From: Tuctoria greenei
Lineage: Eukaryota > Streptophyta > Magnoliopsida > Poales > Poaceae
DNA: 64,000 bases
Reading direction: 5' to 3'
NCBI GenBank assembly: GCA_036927565.1
Contig: JAYESD010000003.1
Coordinates: 36,893,325-36,957,324, forward strand
In this document: positions 22,264-34,541 of the stretch, piece by piece
Numbering within the stretch: the first letter of the stretch is position 1
Layout: each line of letters starts with the position of its first letter
Notes under the pieces: generated by a model
Told to the model about the DNA's origin: nothing
Seen by the model: the letters and a program-made list of their open reading frames with translations, nothing else
The model's database searches: none
Translations under genes and position numbers: made by a program

Positions 22264-22641
22264 ACGTATCGGAGTAGGATGGGGCAGCACTCCTACCATC
22301 ACGGGGCAATGTATAGTTTAGTAGTTGCTCGTGTTTATTTTTTGGCCATGTTTGTGTCATATTATAAATAGTAGTGAGTGTGTATAAGATAACAAGGTGT
22401 GTATGACGTCTCACGGAGACCAAGTATAGTAGGGATGCACTTCCGTAGTGGGAGTCCGTCATTTTGGAGTTCACTACTGTAAACTTGGTGATGAGATAAT
22501 ATATCTTGTATAAAGTTTGTACTTTATCAATATATGTGAATGTTATGCACTTATTCCCTTGTCAATATTCGCACTACTGTAATATGAAATGGATGATGGA
22601 AAAGCAAACATGTTGCTGATTTTAAATCATATGGATGCAGA

Positions 22642-23712
22642 ATGGTGCGTACGCGTTCGATGCCTGAGATGGGAGGTTCAAGTCGTGGTCGTGAGGATGA
22701 ATCTCTGACCCAGGAGCAAGCTGCAACACTGCAGCAACAAGTTCCACCACCACCACCTCCTGAACTTCCGTGGAGTCAAGTGGAGGTTCTCGCCGCAGTG
22801 CTCGGCTCGCGCGACGAGCAAACCGAGTTGCTGCGGACCTTGGTTCAACATTCGTCCCGTCAAGGGGGGCAACTAGATGCAGGTCCACGACAGCCCTCTC
22901 TGAGTTCATACTCAGACTTCATGTCAATGCACCCGCTCCATAGAAGGAAAGTTCGGTTTGCTGCAAATGACCAAACAGCAGAAGACCCTATTCGCGGCAC
23001 AATAGTTGCAGGGATCTGCTGGAGCGTGGTGGGCGAATTACCTCGCCGCACGACCAGCAGACTATGTTGTGAGCTGGGAGGAATTCCGAGAGGCGTTCCG
23101 CGCCTATCATATACCTCCCGAGATTATGAGGAGGAAGCTTCAAGAGTTCTTAGAGCTGAAGCAAGGAGGGAGGAGTGCTTATGAGTATCCCAAGACCTTC
23201 AACCACTTGGCTTAGTATGCTCAGGACCAAGTGAGTACTCAACATAGGAAGCATGAGTGCTTCTACCGGGGTTTGAACCCCAAGATGAAAGACAAGCTTG
23301 CCTTGTTCAACAGCGACAACTTCCACAACATTGTCAATGCCGCGATCGTACAGGAGGATGCTACTAGGGAGCTGTTCTCTGACAAGAAGAAAAGGAGTGC
23401 TCAGCAGAGCAGCGGAGGTGGTGCTCCTCAGAAGTACCAAATGGTGTATCGATCACCATCTGGCCAGTGGTGGCAGCCGCCATCACGACCACCGATGTTT
23501 CGTGGTTGCTAGTTCAACAACACCGGCTTTCATCCGCAGCAGTAGCAGGGGATGATTCCGCGTGCACCTCCATCTCCACCGCTTGCACCAGGATTCCGTC
23601 CTCCCATCCGTGTTGGTCAGACCCCGTACACGTGTTTCACGTGTGGTCGTATAGGGCACTTCGCCAAGGACTACTCGTAGAGCGGAGGACAGCCATCGTA
23701 CCAGGGGGAAAC
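22642..23712 (+). pseudogene. E2 gag (broken)
   Basis: It starts 'MVRTRSMPEMGGSSRGREDE', with a proline run and 'EVLAAVLGSRDEQTELL', then loses frame near 22950, where part of the capsid entry is missing. In the second frame the capsid core is clear: 'LQGSAGAWWANYLAARP' near 23005, 'VSWEEFREAFRAYHIP' near 23070 and 'FLELKQGGRSAYEY' near 23150, with a TAG at 23213. The zinc knuckle at 23633-23674 reads 'CFTCGRIGHFAKDY': its last Cys is Tyr, so it cannot bind zinc normally. Gag forms the particle and packages RNA. Most stops here are TAG where CAG (Gln) is expected. Confidence 0.85.
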
Positions 23713-25641
23713 CAGCCCCGCAACCAGCCCAAGAAGCCAGCCACCAGAACCGGCAACGTCCACCACCTCACCATCGAGGACATTTTGGAAGGCGCACCCA
23801 TACTGACGGGTACGTTCTCTCTCCTTGGTCATCGCGTAGTCATCCTCTTTGACTCCGGTTCTTCCCACAACTTTATTAGCAAGTCTTATGTTATTCAATA
23901 TTAGTTGCCTATCGTTCCCACAAAAAGCCCATATATGATTTGTTCTCCGGGTGAGAAAGTAGTAGCAGATGAGATGGTCCATAGGGTACCTCTTAATCTG
24001 AGTGGGAACATATACCCTATCTCTCTCATTATACTTGAGCATCAGAAGTTAGATGTCATCTTAGGGATGGCATGGTTGCAATACAACTGTGTTATTCTTG
24101 ACATCGTTCCTAAGAGGATATATCTGACTTCTCCACTTCACCCTCCCCAAGCTCTCATTCTTGAGAGTATTATCCGAGTGACTTTGACTACTTACAACAC
24201 CGAGGCCATTAAACTTGAGGACATTCTAGTGGTATGTGAGTATCCGGACGTATTTCCCGATGATCTTCCTGGTATGCCACCAAAAAGAGATGTCGAGTTT
24301 AAGATTGAACTTGTACCAGGAACAGTGCCGATCTCGAGGAAGTCGTATAAGATGGCACCAAAGGAACTTGCAGAACTGAAGGAGCAGCTGAAGGAACTTA
24401 TGGACAAGGGTTTCATTCGTCCAAGTTCATCACCGTGGGGTTGTTCTGCATTGTTCGTGGAGAAGAAGGATAAGACACTAAGACTATGTGTGGACTATCA
24501 TCCACTCAATGCTATCCACTACCACACATTGATATCCTGTTGATCAATTCATAAGTGCTAAGGTATTCTCGAAGATGGATCTTCGTTCTGGGTATCATCA
24601 GATCAGGATTCAACCAGAGGATATACCTGAGACGGCATTCTCGACGAGGTATGGATTGTATGAGTACCTTGTCATGTCTTTTGGGTTGACCAATGCACCG
24701 GCTCATTTCATTTATCTCATGAATTCAGTGTTCATGCCGGAATTTGACAAGTTTTTCGTGGTCTTCATCGATGATATCCTTGTGTATTCGAAATCCGAAG
24801 AAGAACATGCTCAACACTTGCGCGTCGTGCTTCAGCGGTTGCGAGACCACAAGCTATATGCTAAGTTCAGCAAATGTGAGTTCTGGATCAGCCAAGTGCC
24901 ATTTCTAGGTCACATCATCTCTACTAAGGGGATTGCAGTTGATCCAAGCAAGATTAAGCAAGTACTCAAATGGAAGTCTCCAAAGTCTGTACATGAAGTT
25001 TGAAGTTTCCTGGGTTTAGCAGAATATTACCGGAGGTTCATTCCAAGTTTCTCCAAGATAGCTAAACCAATGACAGAACTTCTGAAGCAAGGGAAAAAGT
25101 ATGTATAGACGAAGGAATGTGAGGAAGGTTTTCAAGCATTAGTGAAACACCTCACAACAGCACCGGTATTAGCCCAACCAGACACAACCAAGTCATTTGA
25201 TGTTTATTGTGATGCATCTGGGATTGGTTTGGGTTGTGTATTGATGCAAGACATAAGGGTGATCGCTTATGGATCACGGCAGGTTCAGAACCATGAGCAA
25301 CATTATCCGACTCATGATCTTGAGCTCGCTGTCATGGTACTTGCATTGAAGATGTGGAGACATTATCTATTGGGCAACCTAGTGCATCTCTACACCGATC
25401 ACAAATGCTTGAAGTACATCTTCACCCAGAAGGACTTGAATATGCTGCAGCAAAGATGGTTGGAATTGATCAAAGACTATGAGATTGATATCCACTACCA
25501 TCCTGGCAAAGCAAATGTAGTTGCAGATGCGCTGAGTCGCAAGTCCCATGTCAATAATATTTCCATCACCTCGATGGAAGAAGAAGAGCCGAGTCTCTAG
25601 TTGGTTCCATATGGAGTGCTCTACAATCTAGCTCTCATCCC
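23713..25641 (+). pseudogene. E2 protease-RT-RNase H (broken)
   Basis: The protease has 'LFDSGSSHNFI' with the catalytic Asp codon at 23851-23853. A TAG at 23902 interrupts it, and 'KLDVILGMAWL' follows near 24050. RT begins with 'YPDVFPDDLPGMPPKRDVEF' near 24250. A frameshift lies near 24540, followed by 'MDLRSGYHQIRI' at 24575 and the active site FIDD (Asp codons 24770-24775), which is intact. Stops at 25001 and 25107 separate the connection domain. RNase H runs from about 25142 with 'FDVYCDASGIGLGCVLMQ', 'HDLELAVMVLALKMWRHYL' and 'YTDHKCLKYIF', to the 'ANVVADALSRK' end near 25540. The solo LTR interrupts the linker to integrase at 25647. Confidence 0.9.
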
Positions 25642-25646
25642 TACCA
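25642..25646. repeat. Target-site duplication TACCA (left)
   Basis: TACCA immediately precedes the solo LTR and recurs directly after it at 28449-28453. A perfect 5-bp direct repeat is the expected product of Ty3/gypsy integrase. Confidence 0.95.
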
Positions 25647-28448
25647 TGTGACACCCGGTTTCGAAAATGAACCAAGTAAACGCATATGTGTGCCCAGGAT
25701 GTTTAACACACATACACGAGTGCATTCACAAAAGAGTATACAGAAAATTACCACATAACAACATTAATTAACCAAATTTTATTACACAAACCATATTATC
25801 CTCGAATACAAGTTCCAATGAATACTAATAACTAGTTCAACTAATGCAACGGAAATAAACTAAATAAGCAAACTAAACAACTAGGCAGCATTAGCGATAG
25901 GGTAGCGCAACTCAAATCAACACCACAAGCAAAGCTGACGGTAGACACGGCCTAGAACTATGCATTATCACCATTAAACTCCCAATCCTGACCTGCAACT
26001 GTTGGGGGAGGGGGATTGCAAGAGTGAGTACATGTCGTACTCAGCAAGTGTGGAAAGTATGACATGTGGCTGATTCAAATGACGAATATAATAATGGTGG
26101 AGTGCTGAAAAGTACATTAAAACATTTGAAAAGCAATATATTACATGTATATGAAATCAACCCATCATAAGCCATGCAATTATCATAATACCAGTCCATA
26201 CTCCATATCCATCATCATATACCAATATCCATATTCGATACCAGAATTCAATTCATAACCAACCATAACCATAATACCAACCATAACCATCCCAAATCCC
26301 AATTTTCCTTTAATCATGTGAGGGTCCAGGTTGCTCATAACCGGGAGCACGTCTATCATGATAGTTTTAGACACACTCTGTAGAGGTTGTACTGCTTTAC
26401 CCACGTGTTTGCAATTTCATGACCTTTCGATGACTATAGAATCTCCATTATGCCGTCTCACACTTCCGTAGGTGTGTGGCCAAGAGATCACAAAATAGCT
26501 TTTACAAAGGGATTACTAGCCTATTTAGACCCACTGAGGTTTCACCGGTGGCGATGTCTCCAACTGAGCACATCTTCAACCAAGGGCCCCCTCTTGAGCC
26601 ATAAGGATCCCAAGGTAGTCCCACCAATCATCAAGAAACCCAATCCAACTACCCCTTCCCCGAGCATCCTTAATGGTCCAAATAGCACTGGCAAATCACT
26701 AATTAATCAGCTACGCTGCACCCATACTTAGCCTCGTGGTGGCACTGTAAATCTTGGATGGTCGCTCCACGAACCGGTCCTTAGATCTAAAGTAAGTAAA
26801 CCACCATACATCCAACCCATCCACATACCAGGCTTTCTTAGATCACCCATTACCATATCAGATTTAACCAGTTCATGTCAACCACAATCTCATTAATGCA
26901 TAATTAAATTGAGTAGTGTAGCTGTTCTTCCATCCCAATTATTTAAGCGAAGCAAAAAGGTAAAAATCCCATCCCGACTCTCTTCCATATATTCCAGGTG
27001 ACAAGGGTGGGTAAACAAAACTAGTAAACTTCCTATCATAGGATTCTCATCAAATTGACACAAGCATGCAGTTTTGCAAACAAAACATTAATTTCAAAAC
27101 AGGATCAATATGCTTTAAGGACACTTGCCTTGCTCTTGGGATTGATTAGGATCAAAGACATCAAACTCTTGGTGTTGTAGATCCTCCTCGGCACTCTCTA
27201 GCACAAATTCGTCTAATCCGCACAATAACCATACAAGTCAAGAAACACAATCAAAGAAGTCACGAATATTACTCAAGATGACATGATATGCATGATTAAT
27301 GCAAATGCAAGGTGGAACTTGTTAATAGATTGCTTTTAAATGATCACTATCTAGTTCTAATAGATTTTCACAAGTTTATACAGGTTTGGAATTGATTATA
27401 TCAAATTTTAGAATTAATTCAACACAATTTAACCAGGAAAATCGGACTAGTCCGCTATGGACCGGACAAGTCCGCACTTCGCGAGATCAGCAGATTAGGG
27501 TTTTCTAGATCGACGTGAATTTGGAGATTAGGAGTCAAATTCACGTAAGGAAAAGGAAATAGAAGGTATACCAGGTGTTTAGGACTCCAATGAATCGAGA
27601 AACTTGGAGGTAGCACTTGGATCTTGATGATCTACGATTGGTGATGAACTTGGAGATGAATTGGTGATGAAGAACGAAACTTGATGGAGATCTTGATCCT
27701 CTTTCGTTTCCTCCTCTTCTTCTTCTTGCTCGGGATCTCCTCCCTCCTTGATGGTGGCTTTCCACGAACTAGGGTTTGGGTGGAGTGGAAAGTGGCAAAT
27801 AGAGGTCAAGCCAAGGGGTGGGGTTGTTTATATAGAGGTGGAGTCTAGGGTTAGATGGATTTCGAGTTTGGGATGAGTAGAGGCCGGTTTAGAGTCCCAC
27901 ATGGGCTCTAAAGAGTTAGGCACGACGTCCCTAGGCCCACTTAACGTAAAACCCAAGAAAGAAGTCGTAAAACAAAAGATCAATTCGGAGTCGCAAAATA
28001 TCAGACAAGTCCAAAAAGGACCAGACTAGTCCGAAGTTGTCCAAAGAGAAATTGGACAACTCTGGCCAAAAATAGGACAAGTCTGACTTTAGTTAGAGGG
28101 GAAAACGGACAAGTCCACTGGAACACCGGACTAGTCCAGACATGTCCAGGGACATAGCAAATTTTCAAGGATTCTTGGAAAATCGTACTAGTCCGCATAA
28201 GATCGGACAAGTCCGAAAGTGACCAAAGGCAAAGTCGGACTAGTCTGCAGCAAAAACGAACAAGTCCGACAGAGGTCAGAGAGAAATTGGACTAGTCATC
28301 ACCAAAATCAGACTAGTTCGCACTTTCCAGAATTTTAAGTGCGGTTTTGTTCAAATAAATTTTAAACTCATTCCTCTTTATGTGGATTAATGTTAAACAT
28401 GTATATGAATGTATGTAGCGCATGAAGCATGGAAATGAGGGTGTTACA
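25647..28448 (-). repeat. Family A solo LTR (2,802 bp) inserted in E2 pol
   Basis: The plus-strand ends TGTGACACCCGG and GAGGGTGTTACA are the reverse complement of the family A LTR ends (TGTAACACCCTC...GTGTCACA), and the interior matches 40717-43559 in reverse. There is no internal region and no second LTR. With the 5-bp duplication on both sides, this is a solo LTR left by recombination between the two LTRs of a former full element. The palindrome array is at about 27995-28325, a downstream pair at 27443-27474, and a minus-strand TATA box at 27827-27834. Divergence from the E3 LTRs is visibly greater than between the two E3 LTRs. Confidence 0.95.
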
Positions 28449-28453
28449 TACCA
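28449..28453. repeat. Target-site duplication TACCA (right)
   Basis: This is the right-hand copy of the 5-bp duplication flanking the solo LTR. E2 pol resumes in the same reading context immediately after it. Confidence 0.95.
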
Positions 28454-29893
28454 TAAGGGAAGATATTGTAGAGGCTCAGAGGTAAGACAAGGGCATGTTG
28501 GACATTCACCGAAGAATGAAGAAGAGGGAGATGAAGTGTTTCCGATGTGACGATGACGGTACCATCTGGTTCAAAGGCTGCATCGTGGTGCCCCGCAATG
28601 TAGAACTTCAGAAAAAAATATTGGGCGAAGCTCATTTGTCCAAGTATTCTATTCATCCAGGAAGCAACAAAATGTACCAAGACTCAAAGAAGAATTTTTG
28701 GTGGACTCGGATGAAGAGGGAAATAGCGAAGTACGTGTCCGAGTGTGATACATGTCAGCAGGTGAAAGCCGACCAATTGAAGACATCCGGTCAGCTTCAA
28801 CCTTTGAGCATACCGGCCTAGAAATGGGAGGACATCAGCATGAATTTCATTGTTGGATTACCTCTCACCTTTCACAAGCATGACTCGATTTGGGTGATAG
28901 TCGATCGACTCACCAAGTCGGCTCACTTTATTCCAGTCAATCTCAAATATGTGGCATAGCAATATGCATAATTGTATATTGCTAGGATCCTGTGCCTACA
29001 CGGAGTACCCCGCGCTATCATATCAGATCGTGGAACCTTATTTGTTGCTCGGTTTTGGGAGTAGCTCCATGCATCTCTGAGTACCAAGTTGATTCGAAGC
29101 TCAACTTACCATCCTCAGATTGATGGTCAAACGAAGCGAGTAAACCAAGTGCTAGAGGATATGCTCCACGCCTGTGCCATCGACTATGGTAAGAATTGGG
29201 ATGATCATCTACCATTGCCAAAGTTCTCTTACAACAATGGTTATCAGGCTAGCATCCAGATGGCACCATATGAAGCTCTTTATGGCCGGAAGTGCCGCAC
29301 ACCTTTGAAACTGGTGTGAATCCGGTGAAAGAGTGATATATGGTATTGACATGGTAAATGAAGCCGAAGAACGAGTCCGAGTTATTCAAGCCAACCTCAA
29401 GGCTGCTCAATTTCTTTAGAAAAGCTATGTGGACATACAACGTCGACCTCTTTACTTTGATGTAGGGGATCACGTTTACCTTCATGTATCCCCAATGAAA
29501 GGGATTCATCGCTTCGGAGTAAAAGGGAAGCTAGCTCCACGCTTCATTTGGCCGTTCGCAGTAATTAAACAATGTAGACCTGTGGCCTATCGGCTAGAAC
29601 TGCCAGCATCGCTTTCAGGGGTCCACAATGTGTTTCACATTTCGCAGTTGCGGAAATGTCTCAAGGCCCCAGCTGACGTCTGTATGGAGGATTTGGACGC
29701 TCTCCAACTAGATCTTACTTACTCTGAGCATCCAACCCAGATAATTGACGGGAAGACTTGCACCACAAGAAGCCGCACCTTGCATTTCTACAAGGTCTTG
29801 TGGGGCAACCCCACCGCGGAAGAAGCAACATGGGAAAGCGAGGAATACCTTAGAACGAACTATCCAGACTTGTTAGCGGCATATGTTCATTAG
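28454..29893 (+). pseudogene. E2 integrase with chromodomain-like C-terminus (broken)
   Basis: The HHCC zinc module is seen as 'EAHLSKYSIHPGSNKMY' near 28630 and 'CDTCQQVKADQ' near 28745. The core has the first Asp at 28903-28905 ('VDRLTKSAHFIP') and the second Asp at 29026-29028 ('SDRGTLF'). The catalytic Glu, expected 36 codons later at 29134-29136, is Lys ('GQTKRVNQ'), so the enzyme is dead. Stops occur near 28819, 28957-28971 and 29062. The C-terminal ORF (29429-29893) has the 'GKLAPRFIWPFAVI' SH3-like region and 'HNVFHISQLRKCL'. It ends in a chromodomain-like segment with 'TEEATWE'-type sequence ('AEEATWESEEYL'), which in chromoviruses directs integration to heterochromatin. Confidence 0.9.
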
Positions 29894-29942
29894 ATCTTTT
29901 TCTTTTATCCTTCTTATTGTAATCTCAGGACGAGATTCTTTT

Positions 29943-29955
29943 AAGTGGGGAGGAA
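29943..29955 (+). other. E2 polypurine tract
   Basis: AAGTGGGGAGGAA lies directly before the 3' LTR start (TGTAAAATCCC) and would prime plus-strand DNA synthesis. Confidence 0.85.
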
Positions 29956-32900
29956 TGTAAAATCCCAGTTTTCCTTGATATAAAGTTCAGTTACCAGTTT
30001 GTTTTCAACCATAGTAGAGATCAATTATGTTTGTACACATGAACTTGATATCATCAAAAATCTTTCTTTCACTCATACTTAAATTTTTTTATCATAGGGT
30101 TTGGACATCACCAATGACCCTAGGATAATTCAAGTGACCTTTCTGCAAATTTTGGAATTTATTGAATGGAAATTTGCTAGGGAAAAAACAATATGCATTA
30201 CTAAATATATTCAAATTAATTCAAAAATTTTAATATAGATAGTGTACAATTAGTCCCTGTCAAATTATTCAAATCTGAGGCTATATATTTTTCCATGGCC
30301 TTATAATATTCAAAATAGCACCCCTGCAAATTTTCATAATTTTTGAAACTCATTTGCTATTTAATTCAGTGACTCCATTGAATTTCATTCAAATTCAAAT
30401 TTGAATTTTAATTCCAATTGAAAGTTGTCCAAATTTGAAATCCAATTTCAGAATCTTAATCTCCATATTTAACTTGGTCTCTCCACAAAAATCTAGGATT
30501 TTTGGATCAAGTTTGGTAGGGGAATTGAAGTTCCACAGAGGGTAGGCTTAAGGGGCAGTGGGACCCACTAGTCATAGACACAAATTCGTGAGTGCTCTGC
30601 CGCCGCAATTCCGTTGCCGCCCCACTCGACACCACACACATGCAAAGCTCCAGTGAGCTGCTTGCCAGCTTCATAGCACCACGGCGGCCTCCTTATCCCC
30701 CCTGGCCTCTTCTTCACGCCATCGACGAGTCTAGCCGCACCGCTCCCTCTTTCTTCTCCCCCGCAAATCAGCGCACCGCCGCCATTTTCCCTCACCGGTG
30801 TGCGCCTCCTCCTTGAATTATTTCCCTTTGATGCAAACATAAAACATGATGCCAAGGCTATGCTCTACCATCCTCACCCTTGGCTCATCGTGTTGTTCAT
30901 TTTTTGGCCCGTATTTTGATGTTCCGCCGTCGTCATCGTTGGACCGCTGAGGACGTTGCTCTCTGTCCACTGCGGAGCTAGCAGCCTAGGCCATTTCAAG
31001 CTTCGACTTCAACATACGAACTGAGTGCCAGGACACCATCTTGCTCATAGTACAAACCGTTCCTAAGCTAATCCTTTATTGACACAAAAGCCTCTTTTCC
31101 TTTTCGGCATGCATTAAACGCCTTTCCTAGGTTCACCGTGCAATTCGTTTTCTAGATCTAACTATCTTTTAATCCAGTTACATATTAGTTTGCTAGCCTC
31201 CTTGCGGTTCTGTACGAACAAAAAGTAGAAAGAATCATCGAGGAATGGCTATGTTATGTCGGTTTTCGTAGCCGCCATGATGAAACCGTCGGCACACCGT
31301 CGAACTCGTCATTGCTGACTATTCCACCCCGTTTGCACCCCCAAATCATCGTCCCCATGCTTCCAAGATTGTTTCTAGCCTCTTGCCAAGATTTTTGCGC
31401 CATTCCCGTGCGATTCCGACGCTATCCGAAACCCTAGCTCCGCCGCCGTCGTCGCGCCGCCACCTCCAACCGTCGCCGCCACGATTGGACCCCACCATCG
31501 TGTTGCGCGGTCGATCTTGAGGTTAGGCGGTCAGAGCCGAGCCGATTGGAGGTCGATGCAGCGAAGACCGGCGAGCTCGCCGGTGCAGCGCCGCCTCGGC
31601 CGCGTCGCGCATCGGGAGGTAGTAGATGACCCGCGGCCCCACCTGTCAGCGACGCGTGCGAGCGCGCGGATCGGCTGCGGCTCTGGATCCGGTGCAGCTA
31701 CGCGGGTTAACCACGTGGCCCTCGGTGCGGCTCAGCTGCGATTGGTTGATTTTAAAGCAGTGGGCCCGGCTGCTTTATTCAAATGTTTCCCATTGGAAAA
31801 TAATTTCAGGATTCAACCAAACTTCTAAAAATCATTACTCCTAGTAGAATTGCTCAAAAATTTCCAAATAAATTCTGGTAGACTCATATCAATCTTTAAT
31901 GTGCAGTGATGCAATTGATTGGACATGAAATGCCCATAATTTATAAAATTAATTCCTTTGAGCTAACTACTTGGGAAATTAATTACGCCAGTTCTGTTAA
32001 TTGCAAAATTCAGAATTTTGGTCCGAACAATCTTATTAGTACACTAGATCTCCAGTAAAAGTTTCAAGTTCACTGGACTTCAATTACTGAGTTGATAAGT
32101 GTTCCAAATCTCTATGTAGTTAAAAATTGAAAAAAAAAATACAGAATCAATTTCAGCTTTTTCCCCAAACTTGTAAAATCAGTTTCTCCCTGTAAGAAGC
32201 TTATAAAATTGTGAAACCAATTTTCCTAGAACCAGTGAGACCCCCTCTACATGGTGAAACCACTGGTAGCCATGATAGACCTCTAGAATTACAACCAAAA
32301 TTCAGAGAACCTTTATACTTGTAGGAATTTTAGGGACAAAAAACTTCCTTGATCATCTCTTGTTCTTTGCAAGATCCTCCATAATAGTCCCTAGTATCTA
32401 CCATAAAATTTCCAAAGCCAATTAAGATCATAATCTTATTTGATTCACAAGATATTAGCTTATGACCTTAAACTTATTATTTATTTTCAAAGTCATTCAT
32501 ATATAGTATATGCATGACATGTAGTAACTGAAGTCGAGAAGCAACTGGAAGCTTTGGAAGTCCATCTGCCGGAGACTAACATAGACTCGGACTCGCATTC
32601 AGGCAAGCCCCGGTTTGCAATTAAGTTCCTTACAGTGTCTTTGCAGTTTTCATTCACCTTACGTCTTCAAATGTTTGTGCATTACGTTTAACGTGTTTGA
32701 CATCCACTTGCATGACCAAATAACCCAGGGAGTGGTTAGAATAGATCACAGACTTGTGTAGTAACTGCCATGCTTATATTCATACGGATCCGGTAGAAGT
32801 CGAGTAGTTGGAATCTAGTCGCGAGATAGGATTTTATCAGACGTGATGAATTGGATCAAGAAATGATTTATAAATATGAAATTGAGACCAGTCAGAGATG

Positions 32901-34037
32901 AGTACAAAGCAACAAGAGGTGGTCTTGGTCGTATAGCTCTGACCGTGTCGATTAAGGCTTGTGCCGTGTGTGGCCCTACTAGACAAGCTTGAAATGTACT
33001 GGCGACATACTGGAGAAATGGGCTCCAGTAAACTGACGTAGCTTGATACTGGTTTGTCGAGGAATTCCATTCTGTTTTATATGTGTGGGTTGAGGGCAGC
33101 AAGGTGTAAATCAGCTGGTGGGCACGTTAGAGTATGCCCCACGCAGTGACCTCCTGCTCGTGATGGATCGAACGGTTCGGCATTCGAGTGTTGGGTGAAA
33201 GGTGGCCATATACGACTAGTACTGAAGTGTTTTGTAGGTATTGCTGTATGTACTCGCTGGCGCTTCTGAAAGTGCGTATGTGTCGTGTTGTCCGGGTGTG
33301 TCCGGATTGCAATCACCGTCCCTCGCGGTAATAGAGTACCACTTTCTCACTGCGCTGTCACGTAGTAAATACTTAACAAGCGAAAAGAATATGATGTATT
33401 GAATTATAATTGTTTTGCAACCTTTTATGGCTTAGAGATAGCACAATTAAAAGTTTACAGTTTCCCCATACTTTACTTGTAATAGCATTATGTGCTTTGG
33501 GCATGTCATATCATCGGCAAAGCGTTTTTGTTTGATTGTGGAGCCTATGATGTGTCGTGCTTGAAGAATGTCATGTGCTACTTAAAACATGACTATAAGG
33601 ATCCACTTGTAGGCGAGTCCTTTATGCTATTCGTTACCTATGCTTAGTATTCACCCCTGCATATGTCTAGTGAGATAGGTTAGTCTTGCTGAGCCTTAAG
33701 CTCATGTTTGCAATTAACAAGTTTTTGCATATTATACGACTAATGACGGGTTTGATGACGAGGCTGCACCCCCTCCAGGGTTTACAGCCGAGTGGGAACC
33801 CTGCATGCCGCCATAAGTTGGGTGTTGCTAGTGCAAAGCATCCATGACATGGATGACTTTGCTTTTGCATAGCTAGTGCCAAGAACGTAGCTATGATGTA
33901 TAGTTCTCTTTCCTTTTCGCTTAATATTGTAAAACTTCCACCGTGTTTATAAATAAAGACTTGGTATTGTATTTTATTCTTGTTCTTTTCTTGTATACTA
34001 TTGGTTGTCGCATCGCACGACACCACCCAATGAGATC
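29956..34037 (+). repeat. E2 3' LTR, 3' end truncated
   Basis: It is homologous to 15223-19382 with many scattered substitutions and indels, so E2 is an old insertion. AATAAA is at 33952-33957. Homology stops at about 34037 (GAGATC against GTGATC in the 5' LTR), about 28 bp short of the expected terminal CCCCACA. Open frames at 30568-30855, 31517-31844 and 32815-33316 are LTR noise. Confidence 0.9.
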
Positions 34038-34053
34038 CTTAATAGTCAGGGTG

Positions 34054-34350
34054 CGGACTTGTCCGGCCGTAACTATGGACTAGTCCTGTGACCCTAGTTC
34101 ATTCAACAAATTCAGTTTCCTTCAGATTCTGGACTTGTTTGGCACAATGCACGGACTAGTCCGGTTTGGTCTCTGATGTTGTCCGGACTTGTCCGTGGTC
34201 CAAGCGGACTAGTCTGTTCCTTGTTGAATTTTAGTCCAGAAGAATTTTATTCTACAACCCCGGACTTGTCTGACCTTATACACCGGACTAGTCCGATGTA
34301 GCCTCTATTCCAAAACTGACTTGTCCGGTCCCTTATGCGGACTAGTCCGG
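34054..34350. repeat. Array of five phased palindrome pairs in family B U3
   Basis: The pairs begin near 34054, 34130, 34184, 34261 and 34316. Each is a GGACTTGTCC-type copy followed 21-22 bp later by a GGACTAGTCC copy. Pair-to-pair spacing alternates roughly 76, 54, 77, 55 bp. The same order recurs in the 3' LTR (about 52535-52840) and in E5. Confidence 0.85.
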
Positions 34351-34533
34351 CCTGCAGAAACCAACTCGAATTCTGTTATTTCTCCATGATTGGTTATTGG
34401 GTAATTGCCTTAATTGGGCCCAAGAACTTCGTGCCCAACCTCAGAGGAGCCCAAGTGGACCCCACCTGAACCCCTACATGTCCCCCACCAAAATCCACTT
34501 GGAATTCACCCCAAAACCCTACCTCTCCACCCC

Positions 34534-34541
34534 TATATAAG
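34534..34541 (+). promoter_or_regulatory. TATA box of E4 5' LTR
   Basis: TATATAAG in the context CACCCCTATATAAGCAACCC. The equivalent sequence is TATATAAA in the E5 3' LTR (62955-62962) and a weakened TATACAAA in the E5 5' LTR (54497-54504). Confidence 0.75.

Larger units (their letters stand above)
15223..34037 (+). mobile_element. E2: large Ty3/gypsy chromovirus-like element with extra ORF
   Basis: The order is 5' LTR (15223-19410), primer-binding site, long leader, extra ORF (21301-21984), gag, protease, RT, RNase H, integrase, chromodomain-like C-terminus, polypurine tract, 3' LTR (29956-34037). A 2,802-bp solo LTR plus 5-bp duplication is inserted in pol. Without it the element is about 16 kb. 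The very long LTRs and the chromodomain suggest the Tekay/Del branch. The 3' LTR lacks its last ~30 bp and the right target duplication is missing, so the right end was lost when family B sequence was joined at 34037-34045. Confidence 0.85.

Noticed and set aside
26183..26731. Open frames inside the solo LTR.
   Set aside because: They are shadows of LTR sequence and absent as frames in the E3 LTRs.
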